DNA of 64,000 nt from Phragmites australis (Eukaryota; Streptophyta; Magnoliopsida; Poales; Poaceae), in contig NC_084931.1 in NCBI RefSeq assembly GCF_958298935.1, forward strand, positions 13,481,334 to 13,545,333, given 5' to 3'. Made by a program: the position numbers and the translations under genes. This document shows, one piece after another, positions 9,763-21,637 of this stretch; position 1 is the first letter of the stretch, and each line of letters begins with the position of its first letter. Under the pieces are notes generated by a model, which ran no database searches, had not been told where the DNA came from, and saw only the letters and a list, made by a program, of their open reading frames with translations.

Positions 9763-12700
9763 TGTGAGGAAATATCCAAATAGTATTTCAATTAATCATC
9801 ATGATGATCATTTGCTTAATCATGACCACGATGAATAATAGGAATACCATCTTGGTAATCTCGGAATGTGTTTTGTGCCCAAGATTGAAACACATGTCTT
9901 TCCAACATATAGCATCACAACAAAGCTTAAGAAAGAGCGAGTAATTAAATTATGTTATAAGTTCTTAAGCATTTAACCATTTATAACAATTTACATCACA
10001 AGGGAGTTAAGAGGATAAAGAATTGATTACCTCCTAACCAAACTAGAAACTACGCAGCGAAAGATTAAAACCTATCAACACCAAAAAGCTAGGTGAAGCC
10101 ATATGCCCCGAGGCTCCCCCCCCCCCAAAAGCACGCCACATGAGTAGTTTACACTACCCATTCCCTCCACCTACATTGGCGGGCATGAAATAGCCAAACA
10201 AGAGCTCCTCTTCACCGGTAGAACCTGAAAGAGCAGCATGAGTATGAAGGTACTCGAAAGACTTAATCCATAATGGGTACATATAATAACCCAACTCTAA
10301 GGACTATGCATTTAAGTCATAAGCATGGAATAGGCCACTAGGTTAAGTAAATTCATATGCGTAAGCAACCTAGACACGTATGTGTGATCATCTACACTTA
10401 ACCAAAAGCACCTTTCTACCCTATAACCAACAACTTGAACATAAATATAACTAGAACCATCTCATGTAATCGATAATCATAACCAACAATTTCCAACATA
10501 CCATCGCATATCACACATCCCCAAATTTAGAAACTCTATGACTGATGCAAATGGACAGAAGCATGCTCATGACGAGAGCGTGACAATTCAAATTGTTTTT
10601 ACATCCTACAGGGGTACTCCTTTACCTATACGACTTGAGGACCATTCGGCTCAAGTGTCCACATAGGTCCACATAAGGGGTATTCGTGTCAACCTTTCCC
10701 AATAAGTCTCAACCATTTGATCATGCACCGATAGGTGTGGGGGTCATCCAAAACTACTCCCAGAGCAAACTGGATACCCCTACAAGCCTATTATGCCCAC
10801 GAAACCATCGACTTGTACGCCAAAAGGCCACAGGTACAATGGTATTTGGCTTATCTGTCCCATATATGACATGTAGTAAGTATGAAAAATGCTAAAGCCA
10901 ACTACACCGACAAACGGTGCTTAAACGATGCAAGCAATTTATGGCATCCGGGTTCCTCTCCTGAACTACGCCAAGGAACTCCTCCGGTGCAAATTATACC
11001 CCTAGCATCGCCACATCTCGCCTCATCCTCACCTCTCATACAACCCACATCATTGTCATTATGTTTGTAAACAATACTGAAATGATACATAAGCGACAAC
11101 TAATCAATTTAGTCTCCATTCAATTCAAACAAAGGTGCAATATGAGGAACTGTCCAAATAGTATTCTAATTAATCATCAGAAGGACCATTATTTATAAAT
11201 GCCAACTCAATAATTAACCAGAATACCATCCCGGTAGTCCCGGCATGTGTTTTGTGCCCAAAATCGGAACACATGCCTTTCCAACATGTATATCACAACA
11301 TAGCTTAAGAAAGAGTGAGTAATTGAAGTTATATTACAAGCTCTTAAGCATGCAACTATTTGCAACAGTTTACACAAAGAGGAACTACGCAGCAGACAAA
11401 AAAAAAACCTTGACAACAACAAAAGGAGAGTGTAACTATATGCCCTTAGGCTCCACCTCAAAAGCTACGCCTCACTAGAGTAGGATGCACTACTCTTGCC
11501 CACCACCTGCATCTGTGGGCACGAAGTAGCCAAACTCTGCATCACCCCCCTCACTAGCAGAACCTAAAAGCACAAGCATGAGTACGAAGGTACTCACAAA
11601 ACTTAATCCATATAGAGCACTTATACTTAGCTCGACTCCAAGGATTATGCATTGAGCTATTAGCAAGAGTAGGCCAGAAGGTTAAGTAAAACATATGCGG
11701 TAAGCAACCTAGACACATATGTGTGAGCATCTATACTTAACTCCAAAAACAACTACCTTTCTACCATGTAGTATCTACAACTTGAACATGTATGTAGAGT
11801 GACCATAGTACCTCATCAACAAACCACCAACCAAACCATCACACTGTAACCTTATCCCACAACGTAAACTCTACGACCAATACAAATGAAATAATAGCAT
11901 GCTCATGACCGAGAGCGCGGCAATTCGAATTATTCTTACACCCTGTAGGGGGTACAACTTTACCCACACAACTTGAGAACTATTTGGCTTGTGCTACTCA
12001 CGAAAGTACACACAAGGGGGTACTCGAGTCAACCTTTCTCATACCCGGAACCACCCACTTGCAATGCCCCTATGGCACCGGGGTTACCGCGAGCGTGTCC
12101 CGGGCACCTCCGGCTCCCCGCCACCTTGCTTCTCCTTTTCTTTTTCTCTTACGCGTCATAGAGCCGCAAGACAAGTGTCGGCACGGCATATGATATTCGG
12201 CTTACCTTACCATTAGATCAGCATGTGATGAGTACGGTAAGTGCTAAAGCCAACTGTACTGACAAACGGCCTTAAACGATGCAAACGGTTTATGGCATCC
12301 GGGCTCCTCTCCCGAACTATCCAGAGGACTCCTCCTAGGCAGAAGATACCCTTAACACCTCCTACATCTCGTCTCAATTTCACACCTCAACCATTCATCT
12401 CAACCTCATCTTTGTATCTATGAACAGTGATTAAGCCCTAGGCTCGCGAACAACGGCAGCACTGTCGCTCGACTTCTACCGAGGACCTAAGCATTGCTAA
12501 GCATATCAAATAAACCTTGGGGATAGAAACCAACTATATCATCAAGGATACAAGGATAAGGGTTCATCAATAAGTCAAGGTAGAGGTAACGCATCAACAT
12601 AGGTTCTACCCATATCAGCCCGACACTGGACTCAACACATGCAAACATACGTAAAGCATAATTTATCAATTTTAGACTCCATTTAATTTGAACAAAGAAT

Positions 12701-15700
12701 GCAGTATGCTTAGATGCTTGCCTTGCTGCTCCGAGGTTTGCCTAATACTTCCCGAACAGAACTCGCAGAAGTGGTGTGCCTCGGTGTCACCCTCGATCAC
12801 ACTCGCGTTACGCTCCGGTTCTTCGTTCACTACTGAAGAACGCATGCAATGATGAGCACGAATGACATGCAATGACGGACGCTCCACAGTGCATGATAAG
12901 GTGGAGATGCAATGCATCATGACATGAGTTTTAAAGCCTCAAAATTTTCTTAATTTGTATTAATGTTAAGCATCTACTCATTTTCCTAGATTAATTAAGC
13001 TTAACACAAGGCTTAACCCTAAAAAGGAATTTAATCATGTCTAACATGAGGATGATTATTTTTAATGAGTAGGGAAACAATTAACAACATTTACAAAATT
13101 GATTTCATCAATTTTGGAGTTACTAATATTTAATTATGGATTAATGAAGATCAAACCCTATTTTATTAACCCATGCAATTTAAATACACATTTCATAGCT
13201 CCCAGTATTTTTAACATGTAGATAATGATCATATAAACCTAAAAAAAATTGGTTTCATGATTTTTGGAGCTATATAAAATTTTTATGTATTTTAGAAGGT
13301 TTCAGCCGATTTAATATTGAACAAATATTCTATTTCGCATTTACTGGAATTTCCCAAATATTAAAACGCCCGCAAACTTTTTGCACACCCAGCCGGCTAG
13401 CCACAGTCACTGACAGTGGGCCCGGTGGGTTTTGACTGGGTCAAAATTGACCCGAGCCTGACGCACAGAGCCTAGCGGCTCGGGCGAGCTCGTCGGTGCG
13501 GCCAGGCCAGCGAGCGGCACCAATGGCATTAGCATGCCATGATGAGTTCACCTGGGCCACGTGTGGTCGACAGCAGCGACCGAAGGATGGCCAGTGGCGG
13601 CACACACCAATGGAAGCACGACGGCGGCTCAGTCCGGCAAGCTGACGGCGAAGCAGCGGCGGAAACAACTCGGCTGAGCACTCCTACAGCATCTACGTAG
13701 GCATGTGGACTCAACGGTGTGCTTATCGGCTACTGGACCCGACCGGAGCATGGCCAGCGACGTGCGGCCATGGGCGGCGGCGCTTGGTCGCGCGAGGAGG
13801 ACCGCGCCGGCAACAGGCTAAAGGAAATCGGACGCGTGCAAAAGACTCACGAGGGCACAAGGAAGCTCACCGTGAGTTTGGATTAGACAGAGATGCGGCG
13901 GCTCAACGGCTCGATGGTGAATGGCGAAAGGAAGGGCGCTAGTCTCGGGGAAGAAGGCGCGTGCACGTGAAATCCGGCCAAGTAGGGCGGGGTCTCGGAG
14001 GGGAAACAGCTGGGGGTGTTTCAGAGGCCTTCCTCCACGCTTCACACGGCTCGGGCTCTAGGGAGCTCATCGGTGGCATGGCAGATTTTGCAGCGACGTG
14101 GTGCTACACTCTGCTCTGCTCTGTGCGAGCAGCTGAGTGAGAGACGGAGCACAGAGAGGCCGGGGGGAAGGAAACAAGGGCGACGCCAGCACCTCGGGAA
14201 GGAGCACGGTGCCGTGCTCAACTAGTCGGCGACGCGGCTGGCCTCCAAAGTCAGCAAAGTCGGTGGCCGCCCAGAGAAATGCTCGGTGAGAGAGAGAGAT
14301 AGAGCAGAAGGAGAGGAGGGGATGATATGTGGGGCTAGTGAACAGTGCTGACCAAAGGGAAAATATCCCCACCACTTCACTGATCTAATTGGAGATCTTC
14401 TCATGGTCCAAAATTTGTGGGACAAATTTTCTGTGAAACTAGAAATTCATGTGCAACCCATTTTAACTAGTTTAAGCCATAATGTCTGAGCCAATTTCAA
14501 ACTAAAATTCTCCAAACATGCAACCTTTTCTAACTTGTGGTAATTTTTATGCCTTCAAAATAATTCCCAAAAATTTGGGAAAATTCAATTATATTCTCTA
14601 CATGATAGGGACTAATTTCTAAAATTCTTTCCAAGTCTATGTTGTATAGTAATATTTTGAGTTGCTTAACAATGCACCAATTAACATCGATTTTCATAAT
14701 TTACGCTTAATTGAAAATGCATGTTCATAATTCATAAAAACAATTAAACATAATGCCAATGATGCTTATGATGCTTAATGACATGCTTAAGCCTTTTGGG
14801 CTATTACATGCAATATGTTTAGATGCTTACCTTTCTGCTCTAGCAATTGCCAGATACTCCTGATGCAATACTCACAGAACTCCAGTAGATTGGCGTTGCC
14901 TTGACTGGCTTGGATCACCAATGTAACGCTCTCTAAAGGAATCAAAAATGCATTGTATAAATAATCAAATGGTGGAAAAGTGTGCATATGATACATGCTT
15001 GAATACTAATAGAGCACTGTGTTTCGAAAATATTTACAAAAGACCACCAAATGATTAGGGTTTCGAAGTTTAAATCTCGGACAAGGTAACCTAAGTACAT
15101 ACAGTCTTGAAGGGCTGGCGGTCAGACCGACGTGGAGGTGGCGGTCTTACGTCAGCCCGCATAAGGTTTTGGTGACTAGCGGTCAAACCGCGAGACCCTG
15201 CTAGCGCCACTTTGCGAGGCCGCAGACGAAGGCTCTGGCGAAACCTTCAATCATGAAGGGTATCAAAATGCTCTATGGGACTAGTGGAGTGCTTCTAAGA
15301 TGGTTTGGATAACTTTCACCGATCCAAACTTGAAAAACTCCACATATGGGATCTGAGCTAAGGTTGAACTTGGGTCTAAACGAAATGAAGACCGATTCAA
15401 CCTCAGGAATGATGGAGAAACTGTAGGGGATGTCTCACCTTAGTGTAGGGAAGCTTTCTAGCAGATCAATCCACTCTGGAGATGCTCCAATTTGGTCACC
15501 GGGCTCTGGGGTGGCGTATGGGCATGCAGTTGGATGAACTTTCCTCCGGCGAGGGAGAAGAGGGGAGGAGCTCGAGGAAACCTCCAGAAAGCTCGAGGGA
15601 GTCTCCTCCATCGATCTCTGGTCATCGAAGCTATTGAGGTGATCTCTTCTTCTCTCTCTAGGGCTTGAATGAGGGAGAGAGTGAGAGAGCAAAAGAAAAG

Positions 15701-16044
15701 GATAGAGTGAGAGAGAGTGTGATTGATCCCCTTAATGGGCGCTCTGCGTATAGTCAGATTGCAGGGAGCCCAGGTCAGACCGAGGGAGTGGTTTGGTGCT
15801 GAAAGTCTCATTCTTTTTCCTTTTTCTTATTCTTTTTACTAATATCTATGGGGTTTCTCCTAATTAGCTTCTAAGCCATTTTCACTCTCAAATACTCACG
15901 TGTATGTGGGAGAAATACATGAAGATTCAAAACACATAACTTTTGGAATGCATTTAAACTCAAATTGATAATCAATCGCACAAAACATAATGCAATCATG
16001 ATTAGGCATGCCTAATTACGTAATTAACATTTTGGGACCTGACA
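9763..16044 (-). repeat. solo LTR A, interrupted by solo LTR B
   Basis: The left segment 9763-11140 and right segment 14809-16044 form one LTR of about 2.6 kb in minus orientation. The left edge TGTGAGG matches the inner LTR edge at 2177, and the right edge, TTTGGGACCTGACA, matches the outer edge at 5288. The flanks CTGCA (9758-9762) and CTGAA (16045-16049) look like a 5-bp target duplication with one change. No internal element sequence lies between the edges apart from LTR B, so it is a solo LTR left by LTR-LTR recombination. It carries GGTCAGACC palindromes near 15117-15191 and 15773, and a poly-C tract near 10118. Confidence 0.85.
11141..14808 (-). repeat. solo LTR B (3,668 bp) inserted in solo LTR A
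   Basis: The left edge TATGAGG is one base off the family's TGTGAGG. The right edge ends TTTTGGGCTATTACA, a changed form of TTTGGGACGTGACA. An exact 5-bp target duplication TGCAA lies at 11136-11140 and 14809-14813, inside LTR A. The interior shares the family boxes (for example the GGCAATTCGAA stretch near 11915). Between about 13380 and 14400 it becomes GC-rich with several overlapping short ORFs on both strands, none recognisable. It is the youngest layer of the nest by position. Confidence 0.9.
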
Positions 16045-17522
16045 CTGAAATGACTAAAACTGCTACTGATATTACCATATCGGCTACAATACAGCAGCTG
16101 GTTCAATCCTTTTCAGTATCAGGCCTTGTCGCTGTATACCGAAGCAAAAGGAGGAGATTGAGAAGCAAGTTTCAACAATGCTACAAGCTGGACTAATCAA
16201 GCCCAGCACTAGTCCTTTCTCTTCTCCAGTTTTTCTTGTCAAAAAGAAAGAAGGTACTTGGTGATTTTATATCAATTTCTATCATTTAAATGCTCTAACA
16301 GTGAAATACAAGTACCCTCTTTCGGCTATTGAAGAATTGCTCGATGAACTCACTGGTGCTATGTGGTTTTTCAAACTCAATCTTAGAGCTGGCTACCATC
16401 AGTTCCACTTGAGAGAGGAGGATGAAGCTAAGACTGCTTTTCAAACTCACAACGGGTACTTTGAATTCCGAGTTATGACATATGGATTATGCAATGCGCC
16501 GGCCACTTTTCAGAATGCAATGAACAAGATACTAGCTCCAATGCTAAGAAAAGGAGTTGTTGTCTTTATCGATGATATACTGATCTATAGCCATAGTTTG
16601 GACGCACATCTATGCCATTTACAGCAAGTATTCACCATTCTCCAACAACATGGCTTAAAGGTGAAAGTTGACTAAATGTACTTTCACTCAACAACGTATT
16701 TCATATCTTGATGATACTATTTTGGTGAATGGAGTGTCTCCTGGTGATAAGATCAAAGATATTGTGACATGGCCATTACCTGCAAATGTTAAAGACCTGT
16801 GTAGCTTCTTAGGACTTGCAGGCTACTACCAGAAATTTGTTAAAGATTTTGGGTTAATTAGCAAACCACTCACAGATATACTCAAGAAACAATTCATATT
16901 TGTGTGGACTCCAACAGTTGAGTGTGCCTTTCAAGAGCTCAAGAAGCGTCTCACTAACACTCCTATTTTGGCACTTTCCAATTTCACCAAACGATTTTTT
17001 GTTGAAACAAATGCTTGTGGTCGAGACCTCGGTGCCGTTCTCGTGGAAGAAGACCGTCCCATTGCATTTCTCAGCAAGGCTCTCTATCCACGTAATCAAG
17101 GTATGGCCACGTATGAGAAAGAGTGTCTTGCAATAATTTTAGCAATGGATCATTGGCGACCATACCTGTAGCATGCTGACTTTATCATCTGGATGGATCG
17201 AAGTTTAATTCACATGACTAAGCAACGGATCCACACACCAATCCAACAAAGAGCTTTGACAAAGCTAATGGGTCTGAATTTTCAAATACAATATAAGCAA
17301 GGTCATTACAACAAGGCTGTAGATGCTCTCCTCACCGCTAACATCCATTTCCTGACGTAATTTCAGCCATTACTCTTTGCTACCTGGCTTGGTTGGAGAC
17401 TATTTTCAAGAGCTACACCAATGATCCCTTCACAAACTAATTGTTGACGAAGTTATCACTACTAGATGCTTCTCACCCTGACTTTACCTTACATAATGGC
17501 ATACTTCGTTTTAAGGGAAGCT
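16045..17522 (+). pseudogene. gypsy reverse transcriptase and RNase H, broken
   Basis: It continues the split element. RT boxes in order are KPSTSPFSSPVFLVKKKEGTW, followed by a stop, then open 16301-16675 with KYPLSAIEELLDEL, FKLNLRAGYHQ, TYGLCNAPATFQ and the catalytic FIDDILIYSHS (FIDD at 16565-16576). A frame change at about 16670 leads to the thumb and RNase H (16668-17171; LSSFLGLAGYY-like box and FFVETNACGRDLGAVL). A stop at 17169 is followed by the end of RNase H (HMTKQRIHTPIQQ) and the start of the integrase linker to about 17522. In the RNase H box VETNACG the first catalytic Asp (normally TDAS) appears replaced. Confidence 0.87.
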
Positions 17523-17694
17523 GATTTTTTCAGCTCTCTAGCTTCTAATTCATTTCAGATAATCACTCCTACGGATTCCACTCATGGAGCTAAAAGCTAA
17601 AACTGATGTTTGACAAAACTCTCCTAATTCCAGCCAAGAAGCTGCTCCGAGAGCTCTAACAAAGAGGCCCTTAGCAATCCCTTCTAATTTTTCC
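17523..17694. repeat. short degraded transposon end
   Basis: About 170 bp unlike either neighbour. The inner end (around 17640-17675) reads GAGCTCTAACAAAGAGGCCC, the kind of sequence seen at ends of short grass DNA transposons. No matching inverted copy or target duplication was found, so this is a weak call. Confidence 0.25.
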
Positions 17695-18290
17695 CACAAA
17701 CTGTACTGAGGATTTTTTTTTAAAAAAATATTATTATTTTATTGAAAAATTATAAAAATAATACTTAAAATCCGATATATTCTAATTTTCCCACAAACTG
17801 CACTGAGATTTTTTTAAATAGTATTATTTTATTAGAAAATTAAAAGAATACCCAAAATACGATAGAGATAGAAATGGGTACACGTTGGTATGACTCCAAG
17901 TAGAATGTCGATTATGGACCTATTCCGCGTGCTGACATACTACATGGAGATCTGAAAAACTAGATCTGAAATTTTTAGTCACTTTTTTAGTATATAAACA
18001 TATTCAAATAGAAAAGTGTTCAATTATAAAGTTGTAGATATCGTTGATAGGTATAATTTTTATATAAAGATCATCTCCATCCGAGATTATATGAAAAAAT
18101 TATGAATTTTTTAAATATCATCTGAAGGACAGATAACATAGAGTGCCGACAGGTCCCTAGTGCCCAATGCCACGTGGCATGTTGACACGTGGAGTGTCAA
18201 TAGGTGCCTATTTCTGCAATATCGGATTTTAGATATTATTTTTACAGTTTTTTAATAAAATAATATTATTTAAAAAAGTTCCTGTCGTGA
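17695..18290. repeat. inverted-repeat element with internal direct repeat
   Basis: AT-rich arms of about 65 bp at 17708-17776 and 18222-18283 are reverse complements (both hold ATCCGATAT and TATTATTTTATT-type runs). The left arm is also directly repeated at 17784-17862 (TTCCCACAAACTG start). The middle holds GCCACGTGGCATG and other short palindromes near 18165-18200. This is the build of a non-autonomous DNA transposon, but I could not define terminal bases or a target duplication. No ORF. Confidence 0.5.
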
Positions 18291-20569
18291 TGCAGTGCTT
18301 CTTTCCCTTAAGCAGTTGCGTAAGTACTGATCAGATACTTCACAGCGTTTATGGAACCCTCGCATTTTAATTTTTCTTAACACGTCAATGTTTCCTAATA
18401 CTGTTCTAGCAATATTCATATGGTGTACACTTGACCTTTTCTGGAAACAACTACTGAGGGAGGCATAGGATAAGTGGTATATTTTCAGTTTCACCTCGGA
18501 AAACCTTCTTTTTACATTGAGACCACACATAAACGTTTTCCAAAAATGGATGTCGTGCTCAACGAGCCTGGCCGCCACATCGTGGGTCCGTAGTTGGCTT
18601 GGCCTCGGCGTCGCTAAATTGAAAAATTTCCACTAGGATCAATAACTAGCTGTCAATTGTAGGATGAACTAATTGGTAAACTAGCTTTACATGATTTAAG
18701 TGGTGTGGCAGCTTCCTTCTCTAGCAGTTGACTAGTGTTAGATTCCCATCGACCACAAAGTGAATGTAATATTTTTTATTAGGGGTACATATTTAACAAT
18801 TTGTCATCTTCATAATTGAGTGGTGATTTTTTTTCTCCTTGACGCTGAATTAGATGGTCCCACAAGTCAGTGAGAGCGAGTAATTGCCACTCTATAAGAC
18901 TGGCAAAGAACATATAAGAATTTAAACCCATAAGCAGGAGTGTTGAATCCAAACCCGATCCCATCGGCTCCATTCTTACTCTTTTATATATAAATGGATC
19001 ATTTTCTAGTTACGATGAAGTCATACATAGTCAGTCAATACGTGCTTCAGAGTAAGGATTTTGCCAGAAGCTTCAGAGTAACTTGAGCCCATGACCAATA
19101 CGTGCCTAAATGGGTCCAGTCACAGCCCAATTTTGCATTACATATCTATGTGCAAGCATGATCATCATGAGCACCATGTTTAAATTTTTGGGCATTGTTT
19201 TCACTGCATTTGAAATCCAACTCAAACTGTTGATTTAACTATTACATAATGCATTGTGAAGCAACTCAAAAACTTGTTATACAACTTAGGTCTGAAAATA
19301 ATTTGAGAAATTACTAGATGTCATATCAAGAATATTAGTATTTTTTACCAAATTTTTAGGAATTAAATTAATTCTCTAAAAATTAATGGAATATTCAAAA
19401 GCTGCCCACTTTAATTCAAATTTTATTACTTTTTGTAATGGGTCCAGTTCTGGTGTGTTCCTTATGGTGTAAGCGATCTCTAGGAAAATGTGTGAAAATT
19501 ATTGAATTGAATAAGGTGTAAACCATAAAGGCATCATGTAAACCGTTGATATGTGAAATAGACTCACTTACGTAAACCATTGATTCGCTAGTAAAACGTT
19601 GACATGCGCAACAGACTCACCTTATGTAAACCATGATGCAACATGTAATTGGTAACATAAAACATCATGTCTAGTGTATATGTAACTGGACCTGACACTA
19701 GGTAAAGCGTAAACGTTGCCAGCACAAAGTAATCATTCTAGGTGTTATGTTACCAAAAATTTATATAAGTGTTACCTAAATTATAATAGAGGTATGTAAT
19801 TTATGAAATTATGGGAAACCCACTTTAGCTGTACCAAAAGCCCTCTTACACATGGTCAATAAATCTGGGGCCATTGCCCCGATTAGATGAATTGGACGGC
19901 AGCTACAGCTGCCACTTTTTCCCCTTTCCTCACTCAATCTCTCACCCTTACCTCTCTATGATGCATGGGACATAGCCCATTATGTCAACTTAAAGCCGCC
20001 CCAACCCAAGCAATCTCCCTCATTTTCCTGGCCTCCAACGAGCTGCAAATAGTAGCAACAAGCTGGAGACATTTTAGCACATCCTCTCACTTCTCTCCTT
20101 CAAATCCCCAACAAGATCTAAGATTCACCTAGAGTGTGAACACCATTGGAAATGGTATCTAGTTTTTTTTTAAGGTGTTTAATTGGAGAACAAACTAAAT
20201 ATGATGATCATCTAGAGGGAATATTATTCTCATGTGCTAGATAATCCTATCCACCAAAAATTGCTAGATGAAGATATCATATTATAGGTGAGTTTATATG
20301 GTATATTATGGTTAGTTAGAATAAAGACACTTCTTTGTTAGCATATTTTAAATGATATTATCTTCTAAACTATTTATCTGATTTACAATCCGATTATACC
20401 ACTATATTTATTGAAATTAAATCAACAAAACAAGATCACATTATTATATTTTGATAAAAAAAAACTAAATATATGAGAAGTAGATCCCACAAAATTTTGA
20501 CTAACCTCATTCAAGTTTTATCCATCCAACCAAACAAAAATTGAATCATCCTATCCATACCACTAAATA
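18291..20569. other. intergenic DNA without a supported gene
   Basis: AT-rich DNA with only short, unrecognised frames. Two degenerate direct repeats of about 35 bp lie at 19539-19572 and 19591-19625 (GTAAACCGTTGA and GTAAAACGTTGA starts), with further GTAAACC copies near 19576 and 19625. The stretch 20160-20560 is very AT-rich and may be an old MITE. Nothing else stands out. Confidence 0.5.
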
Positions 20570-20817
20570 CTCACTCTAATAAAAAATATATGACGTTTTT
20601 TATTTTTCACGGTTGAAGAAACTTTGGCCATTATTTTCTATTAGAATATAGTTATAATATCTAATTAAAATATAATATTATGAAAGTATTTTTTAAGACA
20701 AATCTACGTGTATGATTTTATGTTTTTAAACTAAATATTTTGAAAGTTATTGACAATCAAAATTTTAAAAGTTTGATCGAATATTAATCAAAATGTAGTA
20801 TTTATGACAAAAGGGAG
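20570..20817. mobile_element. Stowaway-type MITE (Tc1/mariner), 248 bp
   Basis: The ends read CTCACTCTAATAAAAAATAT on the left and ATGACAAAAGGGAG on the right, so the right end read inward is CTCCCTTTTGTCAT. These match the CTCCCTCYGT-type ends of Stowaway MITEs. A TA dinucleotide flanks both ends (20568-20569, 20818-20819). AT-rich interior, no coding capacity. Confidence 0.8.
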
Positions 20818-20907
20818 TAAGAAATTAGATCGCCCATCAAAACATAATTGCTAGCTCTTCTGCCAACCAAATGCACGCTACACTGACTTAGCCCAGTGAA
20901 CGATTAA

Positions 20908-21524
20908 ATGTGTGTTTGGTTGGTTGAATGAAGTTGAATGGGATGAGATCTTCCTAAATAGACATGATGGTCCTAAATGAGTTGGTAGAAATAGATTGTT
21001 TGATTAGATGTATGTGATGATACAGGAATATGTTTAGTTGGATATATTAGATGATTCGAGAATATGTTCCGTTGCTTAAAAGCTTTATATCATATCCATG
21101 TATAACTTAATTATTTTACAGAAATAATAATTTTATATTTGTTATTATCAACAAACTATACTAATTAGTACTAATCATTATTAATTCTAGTTAATTATAA
21201 CTTAAGTGGTCAATAATATTTACTAAATACCTATAATAATAATTAGTTATGACATCTAACTATAACGGATGTTTAACTAAAATCTTAATAATCACTAATA
21301 ATTACTAATCATTATTAACTATAATTGATTAGTGGAGTTAATAGAATAGGTATAGAGTTGTTCCGTCCAATTTACCGTACGGCTCGGTATAATATTTCCT
21401 CAATATATTATAAAAATCCAAACCATTTCATCTAAATAAAATACAACGAAAGAAATAACAGAACGTACCCAGATCCCACCCCACTCATACCTATATCGTT
21501 TCTTTCAACCAACCGAACACATCT
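20908..21524. mobile_element. Tourist-type MITE (PIF/Harbinger), 617 bp, in promoter of transporter gene
   Basis: The terminal inverted repeats are ATGTGTGTTTGGTTGGTTGAA on the left and, read inward from the right, AGATGTGTTCGGTTGGTTGAA. A TAA trinucleotide flanks both ends (20905-20907 and 21525-21527), the target duplication of PIF/Harbinger elements. The interior is AT-rich and non-coding. It ends 113 bp before the start codon of the transporter gene, so it forms part of that gene's proximal promoter or leader. Confidence 0.8.
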
Positions 21525-21637
21525 TAATTTTTTTTAAGGATAACACACCCTAATTCCGAGTGCCGGAGCAGAACGCATCGTCCTTCCTGGGAAAACAAAA
21601 TCTTTCCTTGCCTCGGGACGCGGCAAAAGCAGGAGTA

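Larger units (their letters stand above)
8862..17522 (+). mobile_element. decayed plus-strand Ty3/gypsy element split by nested solo LTRs
   Basis: gag and protease (8862-9762) and RT with RNase H (16045-17522) are two halves of one plus-strand element. They are separated by 6.28 kb of solo LTR carrying near-identical 5-bp flanks (CTGCA before, CTGAA after). The left end starts in the middle of gag at the junction with the Tat remnant. The right end stops shortly after RNase H, where unrelated AT-rich DNA starts. No LTR of its own is visible. Many stops show it is old. Confidence 0.85.

Noticed and set aside
13441..14425. Cluster of short ORFs on both strands in a GC-rich patch
   Set aside because: Lies inside solo LTR B, frames overlap on both strands and none shows a domain; GC-rich sequence lacks stop codons by chance.
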